Below, one piece after another: positions 56,904 through 64,000 of a DNA stretch of 64,000 nucleotides. The notes below the pieces were generated by a model. The model had not been told where the DNA came from. It made no database searches and worked only from the letters and a program-made list of their open reading frames with translations. The position numbers were made by a program, and so were the translations under genes. The DNA is taken from contig NZ_CP102604.1 of NCBI RefSeq assembly GCF_024707505.1, positions 1,178,001-1,242,000 on the forward strand, in the 5' to 3' direction. This DNA comes from Pantoea sp. SOD02. Lineage in GTDB: Bacteria > Pseudomonadota > Gammaproteobacteria > Enterobacterales > Enterobacteriaceae. Position 1 is the stretch's first letter; the number at the start of each line of letters is the position of its first letter.

Positions 56904-57973
56904 GAACGCTCCTGCGGGCTGGTTTGGCTGGCAAGCTGAGCTGCGATAGCTTCGCGTTTGCGCTCTTCTGCCTGTTGATCACGGCGTTTCTGGTCGGCGG
57001 TTTCCCAGGCTTCATAAGCATTCACGATGCGTGCGACAACCGGATGACGCACCACGTCTTCGCTGTGGAAAAAGTTAAAGCTAATCTCATCGACTTCTGC
57101 CAGCACTTCAATGGCGTGGCGCAGGCCGGATTTGGTGCTGCGCGGCAAGTCAATCTGCGTGATGTCGCCGGTAATGACCGCTTTGGAATTGAAGCCGATA
57201 CGCGTCAGGAACATCTTCATCTGCTCGATGGTGGTGTTCTGGCTCTCATCGAGAATCACAAAGGCGTCGTTGAGCGTACGTCCGCGCATATAGGCCAGCG
57301 GAGCCACTTCAATCACGTTGCGCTCAATCAGCTTCTCTACACGCTCAAAGCCGAGCATTTCGAACAACGCATCGTATAGCGGGCGCAGATAGGGATCGAC
57401 CTTCTGGCTGAGATCGCCGGGCAGGAAGCCGAGTTTTTCCCCGGCTTCAACCGCCGGACGCGTCAGCAGAATACGGCGAATCTCCTGACGCTCCAGCGCA
57501 TCCACTGCCGCAGCGACCGCCAGATAGGTTTTACCGGTACCGGCCGGGCCAATACCAAAAGTGATGTCGTGTGCGAAGATATTGGCGATGTACTGCGCCT
57601 GATTAGGCGTACGTGGTTTGATCACGCCACGTTTGGTCTTGATGTTCACCGCTTTGCCGAACTCCGGCACGCTCTCAGCGCTCTGTTCCAGCACGCGGCT
57701 CTCTTTGATCGCCAGGTGAATCTGGTCCGGTTCGATATCTTTGATCTGACCGCGCATCGGGGCGGTATCAACGTACAGCGTGCGCAGGATATTGACGGCG
57801 GCGTCCACGCACAGCGAGCGGCCAGTGAGCGTGAACTGGTTATCGCGGCGTTTGATTTCAAGGCCCAAACGGCGCTCCAGCTGTTTCACATTGTCATCCA
57901 TCGGACCGCACAAGCTCATCAGTCGTTGGTTATCTGCCGGTTCAAGGGCGATTTCACGCGTTTCGATATTCAA
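56900..57973 (-). CDS. ybeZ: YbeZ, PhoH-like P-loop ATPase
   Basis: 357 residues from a TTG at 57973. Walker A is GPAGTGKT (142-149) and Walker [11 protein letters not shown]. The TTG is chosen because AAGGA lies 5 nt upstream and the protein then begins NIETREI as in E. coli YbeZ; a GTG six codons earlier is open but lacks a ribosome-binding site. YbeZ interacts with YbeY, with which it is translationally coupled. The C-terminal tail is Gln/Arg-rich. Confidence 0.95.
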   Translation of the reverse strand: MNIETREIALEPADNQRLMSLCGPMDDNVKQLERRLGLEIKRRDNQFTLTGRSLCVDAAVNILRTLYVDTAPMRGQIKDIEPDQIHLAIKESRVLEQSAESVPEFGKAVNIKTKRGVIKPRTPNQAQYIANIFAHDITFGIGPAGTGKTYLAVAAAVDALERQEIRRILLTRPAVEAGEKLGFLPGDLSQKVDPYLRPLYDALFEMLGFERVEKLIERNVIEVAPLAYMRGRTLNDAFVILDESQNTTIEQMKMFLTRIGFNSKAVITGDITQIDLPRSTKSGLRHAIEVLAEVDEISFNFFHSEDVVRHPVVARIVNAYEAWETADQKRRDQQAEERKREAIAAQLASQTSPQERS

Positions 57974-58132
57974 ATGAATCCTTAAGGTCACTCAGGGCCA
58001 GTTGAAAAAGTGTGCCGGATGCTGAAGAGCAATCTCTCAACATCTTTATGGAATTATTTATGGCGCTACGCCGAGGCGCAAGCTTCAGAAACGATATTTG
58101 GGCAGCACTTGTGGAAAGCAAGGGCTTTGGGA

Positions 58133-58165
58133 TGAAACAGGCGACAGCGCGTTGTGCGCTGTCGC
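58133..58165 (-). terminator. Hairpin, probable terminator of miaB
   Basis: Perfect 10-bp stem GCGACAGCGC/GCGCTGTCGC with a 5-nt loop, 16 nt past the miaB stop, then CTGTTTC on the minus strand. The T-run is weak. Confidence 0.55.
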
Positions 58166-58180
58166 TCAACGTTCGAGGTT

Positions 58181-59605
58181 TCAAGGCTGGAACATGCCGA
58201 CGCCGATGTCGTTCTCTTTGCGGGTACGAGCAATCACCGAAGCCGGGCTTTCGGCCACACGTAGCGCCATTTGATCTTCGGTGCGCACCAGCACGCCGCG
58301 CAGGGAACTGGCATAGACATCAACAATTTCGACATCAACAAACTTACCGATCATCTCAACCGGCGCTTCGAAGTTCACCACGCGGTTATTATCGGTGCGG
58401 CCGGTCAGCTCCATCACATTCTTACGTGAAATGCCCTCTACCAACACGCGCTGTGTGGTGCCCAGCATGCGGCGGCTCCACGCCATCACCTGCTGATTGA
58501 TGCGGTCCTGCAGAATGAAGAGGCGCTGCTTTTTTTCCTCTTCTGTCACATCGTCGGGCAGATCGGCGGCCGGCGTGCCTGGACGCATGGAGTAGATAAA
58601 GCTGAAGCTGACATCGAAATTCACTTCGCCAACCAGCTTCATTGTCTGCTCAAAATCCTGCTGGGTTTCGCCGGGAAAACCGATGATGAAATCCGAGCTC
58701 AGCTGGATATCTGGACGCGCGGCTTTCAGCTTGCGGATAATCGCTTTGTACTCGAGTGCGGTGTGCGCGCGCTTCATCAGCGTCAGGATGCGGTCCGAAC
58801 CGCTCTGTACCGGCAGGTGCAGAAAACTCGCCAGCTCTGGCGTATCGCGGTAAACCTCAATGATGTCATCGGTGAATTCAATCGGATGGCTGGTGGTGAA
58901 GCGAATTCGGTCAATGCCATCGATCGCCGCCACTAAGCGCAGCAATTCAGCAAAGGTGCAGATATCGCCATCAAAAGTGGCACCGCGATAGGCGTTGACG
59001 TTCTGGCCCAGCAGGTTAACTTCACGCACGCCCTGAGCGGCAAGCTGAGCGATTTCCAGCAGAATATCGTCGCTTGGACGGCTGACTTCCTCGCCGCGCG
59101 TGTAAGGCACCACGCAGAAAGTACAATATTTGTTGCAGCCTTCCATGATCGACACAAAGGCGGTTGGGCCATCGGCGCGCGGTTCTGGCAAGCGATCAAA
59201 CTTCTCGATTTCCGGGAAGCTGATGTCAACAACCGGGCTTTTACTGCCGCGCACGGTGTTGATCATCTCCGGCAGGCGATGCAACGTTTGCGGGCCAAAG
59301 ACGATATCGACGTAACTGGCGCGCTGACGCAGGCGTTCGCCTTCCTGCGAGGCGACACAGCCACCCACGCCGATTATCAGATCGGGATTGGTTGTTTTCA
59401 GCTTTTTCCAACGGCCTAACAGAGCAAAAACCTTCTCCTGCGCCTTTTCACGGATAGAGCAGGTGTTGAGCAGCAGAACGTCCGCCTCTTCAGCTTCCTC
59501 GGTAAGGGTGTAGCCGTGAGTACTGTTCAGCAGATCGGCCATCTTTGATGAATCGTATTCATTCATCTGACAGCCCCAGGTTTTGATGTGCAGTTTTTTG
59601 GTCAT
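58181..59605 (-). CDS. miaB: MiaB, tRNA-2-methylthio-N6-dimethylallyladenosine synthase
   Basis: 474 residues from the ATG at 59605, the E. coli length. Auxiliary cluster cysteines C12, C49 and C83 and radical-SAM cysteines C157, C161 and C164 are intact, followed by a TRAM domain near the C terminus ([20 protein letters not shown]). It adds the methylthio group at A37 of tRNAs reading UNN codons. Divergent from ubiF. Confidence 0.97.
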   Translation of the reverse strand: MTKKLHIKTWGCQMNEYDSSKMADLLNSTHGYTLTEEAEEADVLLLNTCSIREKAQEKVFALLGRWKKLKTTNPDLIIGVGGCVASQEGERLRQRASYVDIVFGPQTLHRLPEMINTVRGSKSPVVDISFPEIEKFDRLPEPRADGPTAFVSIMEGCNKYCTFCVVPYTRGEEVSRPSDDILLEIAQLAAQGVREVNLLGQNVNAYRGATFDGDICTFAELLRLVAAIDGIDRIRFTTSHPIEFTDDIIEVYRDTPELASFLHLPVQSGSDRILTLMKRAHTALEYKAIIRKLKAARPDIQLSSDFIIGFPGETQQDFEQTMKLVGEVNFDVSFSFIYSMRPGTPAADLPDDVTEEEKKQRLFILQDRINQQVMAWSRRMLGTTQRVLVEGISRKNVMELTGRTDNNRVVNFEAPVEMIGKFVDVEIVDVYASSLRGVLVRTEDQMALRVAESPASVIARTRKENDIGVGMFQP

Positions 59606-59774
59606 CGAACTAGCCATTGATTCAAGCGAAGTGCAGGGCGCGTATTGTAATGCTTCGCCTCTGTTGTTACCAGGCTTCACGCATCTGCATCGCATCGCGC
59701 GGCTAATTTCCGGTACACTTTAGCTATCAACGTGATGCTGGAAGGCCTCACGGCAAAAAGAAGGATTAGAGTCG

Positions 59775-60947
59775 ATGCAGGATTCACATTTTGATGTGGT
59801 GATCGTGGGTGGTGGCATGGTCGGTGCGGCGCTGGCATGTGGCCTGGCGCAGCAGCAGTTTCGCGTGGCGGTGATTGAACGGGCGGAACCCGCAATCTTT
59901 GATGCCAGCAGCGAGCCGGATGTGCGCATCTCCGCCATTGGTGCCTCTTCGGTAGCGTTGCTGCTGCAACTGAATGTCTGGCCGCGCGTGCAGGCGATGC
60001 GCTGTGCACCTTACCGCCAGCTAGAAACCTGGGAGTGGCAAAACGCGCATGTGAAGTTTGATGCGGCGTCGCTTGGGCTGCCTGAGCTGGGCTTTATGGT
60101 GGAAAACAGCGTGCTGCAACGTGCGCTGTGGGAAAAAATGCAGGAAGAGGGCATCACGCTGATCTGCCCGGCGAGTTTACAGGGTTTGCAGCCGCATCGC
60201 GCCGGCTGGCATGTGCAACTGGATAATGGTCAAACGCTGGATGCGCGTTTAGTGGTCGGCGCAGATGGCGCCAACTCGCGTGTGCGGCAGTTAGCGGGCA
60301 TTGGCGTACGGGGTTGGAACTATGCGCAATCCTGCATGCTGATCAGCGTGGAGTGCGAGCAGGATGCTGGCGATTCCACCTGGCAGCAGTTTACGCCACA
60401 AGGGCCGCGCGCTTTCCTGCCGCTGTTTGATCGTCGTGCTTCGCTGGTGTGGTACGACGCGCCCGCGCGCATCCGCCAGCTGCAAAGTTTGCCGCTCCAG
60501 CAGTTGGAGAAAGAGATCTATGCTCACTTCCCAGCACGTGTTGGGCGCATTCGGGTGAAAACCGCCGCCTCTTTCCCGTTGGTGCGGCGTCATGCCACAC
60601 GTTATGTGATGCCGGGATTGGCGCTGGTGGGCGATGCGGCGCACACCATCAATCCGCTGGCCGGGCAGGGCGTTAATCTGGGCTATCGGGATGTGGATGC
60701 GTTGATCACGACCTTGGTCGAAGCGCGCAACCAGGCTGAACTCTGGTCATCGGACGCTGTGCTGCAGCGCTATCATCGCCAGCGTTATAAAGACAATTTA
60801 CTGATGCAAGGTGGGATGGATCTGTTCTACTTCGCGTTTAGCAATAAGCTGCCGCCGCTGCGCTTTGCACGTAACCTGGCGCTGATTGCGGCCGAGAATG
60901 CCGGAGCGTTGAAACGCAAAGTGCTACGTTACGCATTAGGTTTGTGA
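59775..60947 (+). CDS. ubiF: UbiF, 3-demethoxyubiquinol 3-hydroxylase
   Basis: 390 residues. FAD-binding VIVGGGMVGAALA near residue 9, the DG motif LVVGADGANSRVR, and GDAAHTINPLAGQGVNLGYR are intact. It hydroxylates the ubiquinone ring at C6, a late step of ubiquinone synthesis. The ATG lies after AGAAGGATTAGAGTCG. A single REP unit directly follows the stop. Confidence 0.97.
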   Translation: MQDSHFDVVIVGGGMVGAALACGLAQQQFRVAVIERAEPAIFDASSEPDVRISAIGASSVALLLQLNVWPRVQAMRCAPYRQLETWEWQNAHVKFDAASLGLPELGFMVENSVLQRALWEKMQEEGITLICPASLQGLQPHRAGWHVQLDNGQTLDARLVVGADGANSRVRQLAGIGVRGWNYAQSCMLISVECEQDAGDSTWQQFTPQGPRAFLPLFDRRASLVWYDAPARIRQLQSLPLQQLEKEIYAHFPARVGRIRVKTAASFPLVRRHATRYVMPGLALVGDAAHTINPLAGQGVNLGYRDVDALITTLVEARNQAELWSSDAVLQRYHRQRYKDNLLMQGGMDLFYFAFSNKLPPLRFARNLALIAAENAGALKRKVLRYALGL

Positions 60948-60948
60948 T

Positions 60949-60972
60949 CGTAGGGAGCGCATTTATGCGCTC
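60949..60972. repeat. REP-like palindrome (unit E)
   Basis: CGTAGG then GAGCGCAT/ATGCGCTC with 2-nt loop, 2 nt past the ubiF stop. A single unit with the same foot and plan as the others. Confidence 0.8.
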
Positions 60973-60996
60973 ATGATTAATCCCCGAACGCAGAAA

Positions 60997-61028
60997 ACAA
61001 TAAAGCCCGCATAAGCGGGCTTTATTGT
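60997..61028. terminator. Bidirectional terminator between ubiF and the tRNA operon
   Basis: Stem ACAATAAAGCCCGC/GCGGGCTTTATTGT with 4-nt loop ATAA. On the minus strand TTTTCTG follows, which ends the tRNA operon; on the plus strand it can stop read-through from ubiF. Confidence 0.85.
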
Positions 61029-61034
61029 GCAATT

Positions 61035-61109
61035 TGGCTGGGGTGCAGGGATTCGAACCCCGGAATGCTGGTATCAGAAACCAGTGCCTTACCGCTTGGC
61101 GACACCCCA
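61035..61109 (-). tRNA. glnX: tRNA-Gln (CTG)
   Basis: 75 nt with encoded CCA. The anticodon stem-loop is CTGGTTTCTGATACCAG with anticodon CTG, and the T-arm GGGTTCGAATCCC is intact. It is the last gene of the operon. The symbol follows the E. coli order. Confidence 0.96.
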
Positions 61110-61136
61110 ATAGGTGTTTTATCAAATTGTCTTTTT

Positions 61137-61211
61137 TGGCTGGGGTGCAGGGATTCGAACCCCGGAATGCTGGTATCAGAAACCAGAGCCTTACCGCTTG
61201 GCGACACCCCA
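61137..61211 (-). tRNA. glnV: tRNA-Gln (CTG)
   Basis: 75 nt with CCA and anticodon CTG. It differs from the neighbour at one position near the anticodon stem (GGCTCTGG in place of GGCACTGG). Confidence 0.96.
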
Positions 61212-61217
61212 ATAATT

Positions 61218-61294
61218 TGGTGGCTACGACGGGATTTGAACCTGTGACCCCATCATTATGAGTGATGTGCTCTAACCAGCTGAGCTACGTAGCC
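61218..61294 (-). tRNA. metU: tRNA-Met (CAT), elongator
   Basis: 77 nt with CCA, anticodon CAT in CACTCATAATG. The A1-type pairing of the acceptor (GGCTACG/CGTAGCC) shows an elongator. Identical to the copy at 61618. Confidence 0.96.
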
Positions 61295-61320
61295 TTTGTA
61301 CTGCTTACTGCGTCCGACGA

Positions 61321-61395
61321 TGGCTGGGATACCTGGATTCGAACCAGGGAATGCCGGTATCAAAAACCGGTGCCTTACCGCTTGGCGATATCCCA
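61321..61395 (-). tRNA. glnW: tRNA-Gln (TTG)
   Basis: 75 nt with CCA, anticodon TTG in CCGGTTTTTGATACCGG. The acceptor stem is TGGGATA/TATCCCA. Confidence 0.96.
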
Positions 61396-61429
61396 TTCGT
61401 CGACTTTGTATCCACAACATAATCCGGAT

Positions 61430-61504
61430 TGGCTGGGGTACCAGGATTCGAACCTGGGAATGCTGGTATCAAAAACCAGTGCCTTACCGCTTGGCGATAC
61501 CCCA
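61430..61504 (-). tRNA. glnU: tRNA-Gln (TTG)
   Basis: 75 nt with CCA, anticodon TTG in CTGGTTTTTGATACCAG. It differs from glnW in the acceptor, anticodon and T stems. Confidence 0.96.
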
Positions 61505-61525
61505 TCCGGCTGCCGAAGACTGAAA

Positions 61526-61610
61526 TGGTGCGGGAGGCGAGACTTGAACTCGCACACCTTGCGGCGCTAGAACCTAAATCTAGTGCGTCTACCAATTTCG
61601 CCACTCCCGC
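61526..61610 (-). tRNA. leuW: tRNA-Leu (TAG)
   Basis: 85 nt with CCA and a long variable arm (CGCCGCAAGGTG). Anticodon TAG in AGATTTAGGTTCT. Class II tRNA. Confidence 0.96.
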
Positions 61611-61617
61611 AAAAAGA

Positions 61618-61694
61618 TGGTGGCTACGACGGGATTTGAACCTGTGACCCCATCATTATGAGTGATGTGCTCTAACCAGCTGAGCTACGTAGCC
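61618..61694 (-). tRNA. metT: tRNA-Met (CAT), elongator
   Basis: 77 nt with CCA, identical to the copy at 61218. It is the first gene of the operon, 38 nt after the -10 box. Confidence 0.96.
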
Positions 61695-61732
61695 ATCTTT
61701 TTCGCGTAACCTTCATCGGCGTTGCGGGGCGC

Positions 61733-61761
61733 ATTATGCGTATTGAGTCTTGTAGCGTCAA
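61733..61761 (-). promoter_or_regulatory. Promoter of the tRNA operon
   Basis: On the minus strand TTGACG, 17-nt spacer, CATAAT, then the GC-rich discriminator GCGCCCCGC. A near-consensus sigma-70 promoter with a GC discriminator is the usual mark of stringent (ppGpp) control of stable RNA. Confidence 0.88.
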
Positions 61762-61862
61762 CAATTTTTTTGCCGTTTTTCGCCTTAAAACGCCTGTTTG
61801 TCTGGCTTGTAACCAGGCTGGTGATTTATTCGGCAAATTTCAAAGGTTGCACGACAGATTGC

Positions 61863-61890
61863 ATAAAAAAGGGGCTCGATTGAGCCCCTT
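61863..61890 (-). terminator. Intrinsic terminator of asnB
   Basis: Stem GGGGCTC/GAGCCCC with 4-nt loop, then TTTTTT on the minus strand, about 20 nt past the asnB stop. Confidence 0.92.
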
Positions 61891-61909
61891 ATCTTGTTGA
61901 GTAAAAACC

Positions 61910-63577
61910 TTATTTATAAGCGGACTGATGCACGCCAACGGCACGACCTGATGGGTCATCCATTGATTTGAAGGCTTCATCCCACTCAATCGCTTTAGCC
62001 GAAGAACAGGCCACTGATGGACCGCCCGGCACGCACTCTGCGGCGCTGGCAATCGGGAACAACTCTTCAAAGATCTCGCGATACAGATACGCTTCTTTCG
62101 AGTTCGGCGTGTTGTACGGGAAGCGGAAGTGCGCAGTAGACAGCTGTTGGTCGGTAATTTGCTTCGCCGCCACTTCTTTCAACGTATCGATCCAGCTGTA
62201 GCCAACACCGTCAGAGAACTGCTCTTTCTGGCGCCACGCCACGCTCTCTGGCAGATAAGAAGAGAAGCATTCGCGCAGGATGTGTTTTTCCATCTTGCCG
62301 TTGCTGCCGCACAGTTTGTCTGCTGGGTTGATGCGCATCGCCACGTCGAGGAATTTCTTGTCGAGGAAGGGTACACGCGCTTCCACGCCCCAGGCGGACA
62401 TCGCTTTGTTGGCGCGAGCACAGTCAAACATGTGCAGAGCCAGCAGTTTACGCACGTTCTCTTCGTGGAATTCTTTGGCGTTTGGCGCCTTATGGAAATA
62501 GAGGTATCCGCCAAAGACTTCATCTGCACCTTCACCGGACAACACCATTTTGATGCCCATCGCTTTGATCTTACGCGACATTAAATACATCGGCGTAGAG
62601 GCGCGAATGGTGGTCACATCATAGGTTTCGATGTGGTAAATCACGTCACGAATCGCATCCAGACCTTCCTGCACGGTGAAATGGATTTCGTGGTGCACGG
62701 TGCCGAGATGTTCAGCGACCGATTTCGCGGCTTTCAGATCGGGTGAACCTTCCAGGCCAACCGCGAAGGAGTGGAGCTGCGGCCACCATGCATCGCTTTT
62801 ATCCGCATCTTCCACGCGTTTTGCAGCAAAGCGTTTGGTCACGGCAGAGATGATGGATGAATCCAGTCCACCAGACAGCAGCACGCCGTAAGGCACGTCA
62901 GACATTAGGTGGCTTTTAACGGACTCTTCAAGCGCATGCTTCAGTTCGGCGGCATCCGTGGTGTTGTGCTCAACGGCGGAATATTCCATCCAGTCACGCT
63001 GCCAGTAACGACGGATTTCACCATCGGCGCTCGACATGTAGCTTCCCGGCGGGAACTCTTTGATGCTGCGGCACACCGGCACCAGCGCTTTCATCTCGGA
63101 AGCGACATACAGGTTGCCGTGCTCGTCGTTGCCCATATACAGCGGGATAATGCCGATGTGATCGCGGCCAATCAGATATTGTTGCTTCACGCTGTCCCAC
63201 AGGATGAAGGCGAACATGCCTTGCAGTTCGTCGAGGAATTCGACGCCTTTTTCCTGATACAGCGCGAGGATAACTTCACAGTCAGAACCGGTCTGGAAAG
63301 CGTAACGATCGCTTAATTCAGCACGCAGCGCCTGATGGTTGTAAATTTCGCCGTTAACAGCCAGTACGTGGGTGTGGTCAGCGTTATACAGCGGCTGTGC
63401 GCCGTTGTTAACGTCAACAATCGACAGACGCTCATGCACCAGAATGGCTTTATCATCTGCATAAACACCTGACCAATCCGGGCCGCGATGACGCATCAGA
63501 CGAGAAGATTCCAGCGCTTTCTTGCGCAGCTCAATAGGATCGCTTTTCAGATCCAGCACACCAAAAATTGAACACAT
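61910..63577 (-). CDS. asnB: AsnB, glutamine-hydrolysing asparagine synthetase B
   Basis: 555 residues. Catalytic Cys2 at the start (MCSIFGVLD) of the class II glutaminase domain, and the PP-loop SGGLDSSI of the synthetase domain near residue 235. It makes asparagine from aspartate with glutamine or ammonia and ATP. The ATG at 63577 has AGGAG 6 nt upstream. Located between nagD and the tRNA cluster as in E. coli. Confidence 0.97.
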   Translation of the reverse strand: MCSIFGVLDLKSDPIELRKKALESSRLMRHRGPDWSGVYADDKAILVHERLSIVDVNNGAQPLYNADHTHVLAVNGEIYNHQALRAELSDRYAFQTGSDCEVILALYQEKGVEFLDELQGMFAFILWDSVKQQYLIGRDHIGIIPLYMGNDEHGNLYVASEMKALVPVCRSIKEFPPGSYMSSADGEIRRYWQRDWMEYSAVEHNTTDAAELKHALEESVKSHLMSDVPYGVLLSGGLDSSIISAVTKRFAAKRVEDADKSDAWWPQLHSFAVGLEGSPDLKAAKSVAEHLGTVHHEIHFTVQEGLDAIRDVIYHIETYDVTTIRASTPMYLMSRKIKAMGIKMVLSGEGADEVFGGYLYFHKAPNAKEFHEENVRKLLALHMFDCARANKAMSAWGVEARVPFLDKKFLDVAMRINPADKLCGSNGKMEKHILRECFSSYLPESVAWRQKEQFSDGVGYSWIDTLKEVAAKQITDQQLSTAHFRFPYNTPNSKEAYLYREIFEELFPIASAAECVPGGPSVACSSAKAIEWDEAFKSMDDPSGRAVGVHQSAYK

Positions 63578-63894
63578 AACTGACTCCTGATCTCACCTTG
63601 TGGCGAAGTTATTTCTACGTTTGTCCGGCAGCCTTGACTGCGTGATGCATAAGAAAATGCGCTAAATGGTGGTGTTAGCGCAAGCAAAATTGCGATTCTT
63701 TGATAAAAAGAATGTTGATGAGCGAGTAATATTGAATATTATTCAATTAATACGTGGTTATTTTAGATGGTATCTAATGAAATGGCATTTTTGTTCGTTT
63801 TGTGGTCATGCCGTGAGCAACAAAGTCAGTCTTAACCCCAGAAAAAACAAAAGCCCTGCATGAGCAGGGCTATAAGAAGAGGTGATGGCTGGAA
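63578..63894. promoter_or_regulatory. asnB upstream region
   Basis: 317 AT-rich bp between asnB and nagD with no credible protein gene. It holds the nagD terminator and a perfect 15-bp palindrome TTGAATATTATTCAA (63732-63746), a possible operator about 155 bp before the asnB start. Promoter boxes could not be set. Confidence 0.5.
63840..63870 (-). terminator. Intrinsic terminator of nagD
   Basis: On the minus strand AGCCCTGC/GCAGGGCT with a 4-nt loop, then TTTTGTTTTTTC, about 25 nt past the nagD stop. Confidence 0.92.
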
Positions 63895-64000
63895 TCAGAA
63901 CAGGTCGATATCGGCAACCGAAGGATAAATCCAATCCGGGCGGAAAGGCATCGCATCAATATCACTCAGCGTTGATACGCCAGACAGCACCAGAATGGTT
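63895..64000 (-). CDS. nagD: NagD, HAD-type nucleotide/sugar phosphatase (C-terminal part)
   Basis: Only the last 34 codons are in the window: TILVLSGVSTLSDIDAMPFR followed by PDWIYPSVADIDLF. This is nearly the same as the end of E. coli NagD as I recall it (ETILVLSGVSSLDDIDSMPF). NagD is a HAD phosphatase that acts on UMP, GMP and related phosphates and is the last gene of the nagBACD operon, so nagC, nagA and nagB are expected just past the window edge. The gene is partial because the window ends, not because it is broken. Confidence 0.92.
   Translation of the reverse strand, partial: TILVLSGVSTLSDIDAMPFRPDWIYPSVADIDLF

Noticed and set aside
61025..61647. Several 60-120 codon frames across the tRNA genes, including products with GFEPRNAGI-type repeats
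   Set aside because: These are the well-known artefact of translating tRNA T-arm and anticodon sequences; all sit inside the seven tRNA genes.
61035..61694. Repeated blocks that at first resemble a short repeat array
   Set aside because: The repeats are tRNA genes with correct anticodons and CCA ends. No CRISPR array is seen anywhere in the window.
63666..63863. A 65-codon frame between asnB and nagD
   Set aside because: It crosses the nagD terminator and has no ribosome-binding site.

Overview
The window looks like a chromosomal segment of a gammaproteobacterium of the Erwiniaceae, most like Pantoea or a close Erwinia relative. Housekeeping proteins from about 26.3 kb onward can be read almost residue by residue against Escherichia coli (LipA, LipB, DacA, RodA, LeuS, MiaB, YbeY, UbiF, GltT-type transporters, AsnB, NagD). 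The order nagD-asnB-tRNA cluster-ubiF-miaB-ybeZ-ybeY-corC-lnt-gltIJKL-leuS-lptE-holA-nadD-rsfS-rlmH-mrdA-mrdB-rlpA-dacA-ybeD-lipB-lipA-tatE-cspE-pagP is the E. coli min-15 order. It is interrupted by accessory genes, and ybeF, phpB/cobC, rihA-hscC and crcB are missing from their E. coli positions. The genus assignment is inferred from recalled gene content, not from a search.

Region 1 (1-4.6 kb) is AT-rich and accessory. It holds a solitary 1067-residue Eco57I-like DNA adenine methyltransferase with a possible N-terminal ExK nuclease site, a small unknown protein, and a winged-helix plus ribbon-helix-helix regulator.

Region 2 (4.7-14.6 kb) is a two-armed tellurite/stress (Ter) locus. A tightly overlapped minus-strand operon encodes ATP-grasp, phosphoribosyltransferase, HAD, StiP/PELOTA and CitE-like proteins, the set predicted in the literature to make a nucleoside-like metabolite. 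It is divergent from terZABCDE across a 320-bp AT-rich control region. terF, terW, terX and terY are not in the window.

Region 3 (14.6-26.1 kb) is mixed: a HAD-IB phosphatase, AI-2E-family permease, DUF1272 and DUF523 proteins, an RcnB-like periplasmic protein, a Cof-type HAD phosphatase, a dCache-like chemoreceptor, an iron alcohol dehydrogenase divergent from gntT across two GntR-type operators, and hcxB. An orphan intrinsic terminator at 18.0 kb marks a possible small RNA.

Region 4 (26.3-34.8 kb) carries yohP (27 codons), a zinc-ribbon protein, pagP and cspE. After these comes an insertion: a GNAT enzyme, a MocR-type regulator, and a uptake operon that embeds the YbeM-type amidase between two substrate-binding proteins, a permease and an ATPase, ending before tatE.

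Region 5 (34.8-64 kb) is conserved core: lipoate synthesis, cell elongation (PBP2, RodA, RlpA, DacA), ribosome and tRNA maturation, LPS export lipoprotein LptE, DNA polymerase delta, NAD synthesis, glutamate/aspartate uptake with an SroC-like spacer RNA and a GcvB target site, Lnt, UbiF, seven tRNAs with a strong stable-RNA promoter, asnB and the 3' end of nagD. One novelty here is an orphan 348-residue Ig-like protein between tatE and lipA. A family of GTAG-headed REP palindromes sits at gene 3' ends through the whole window.
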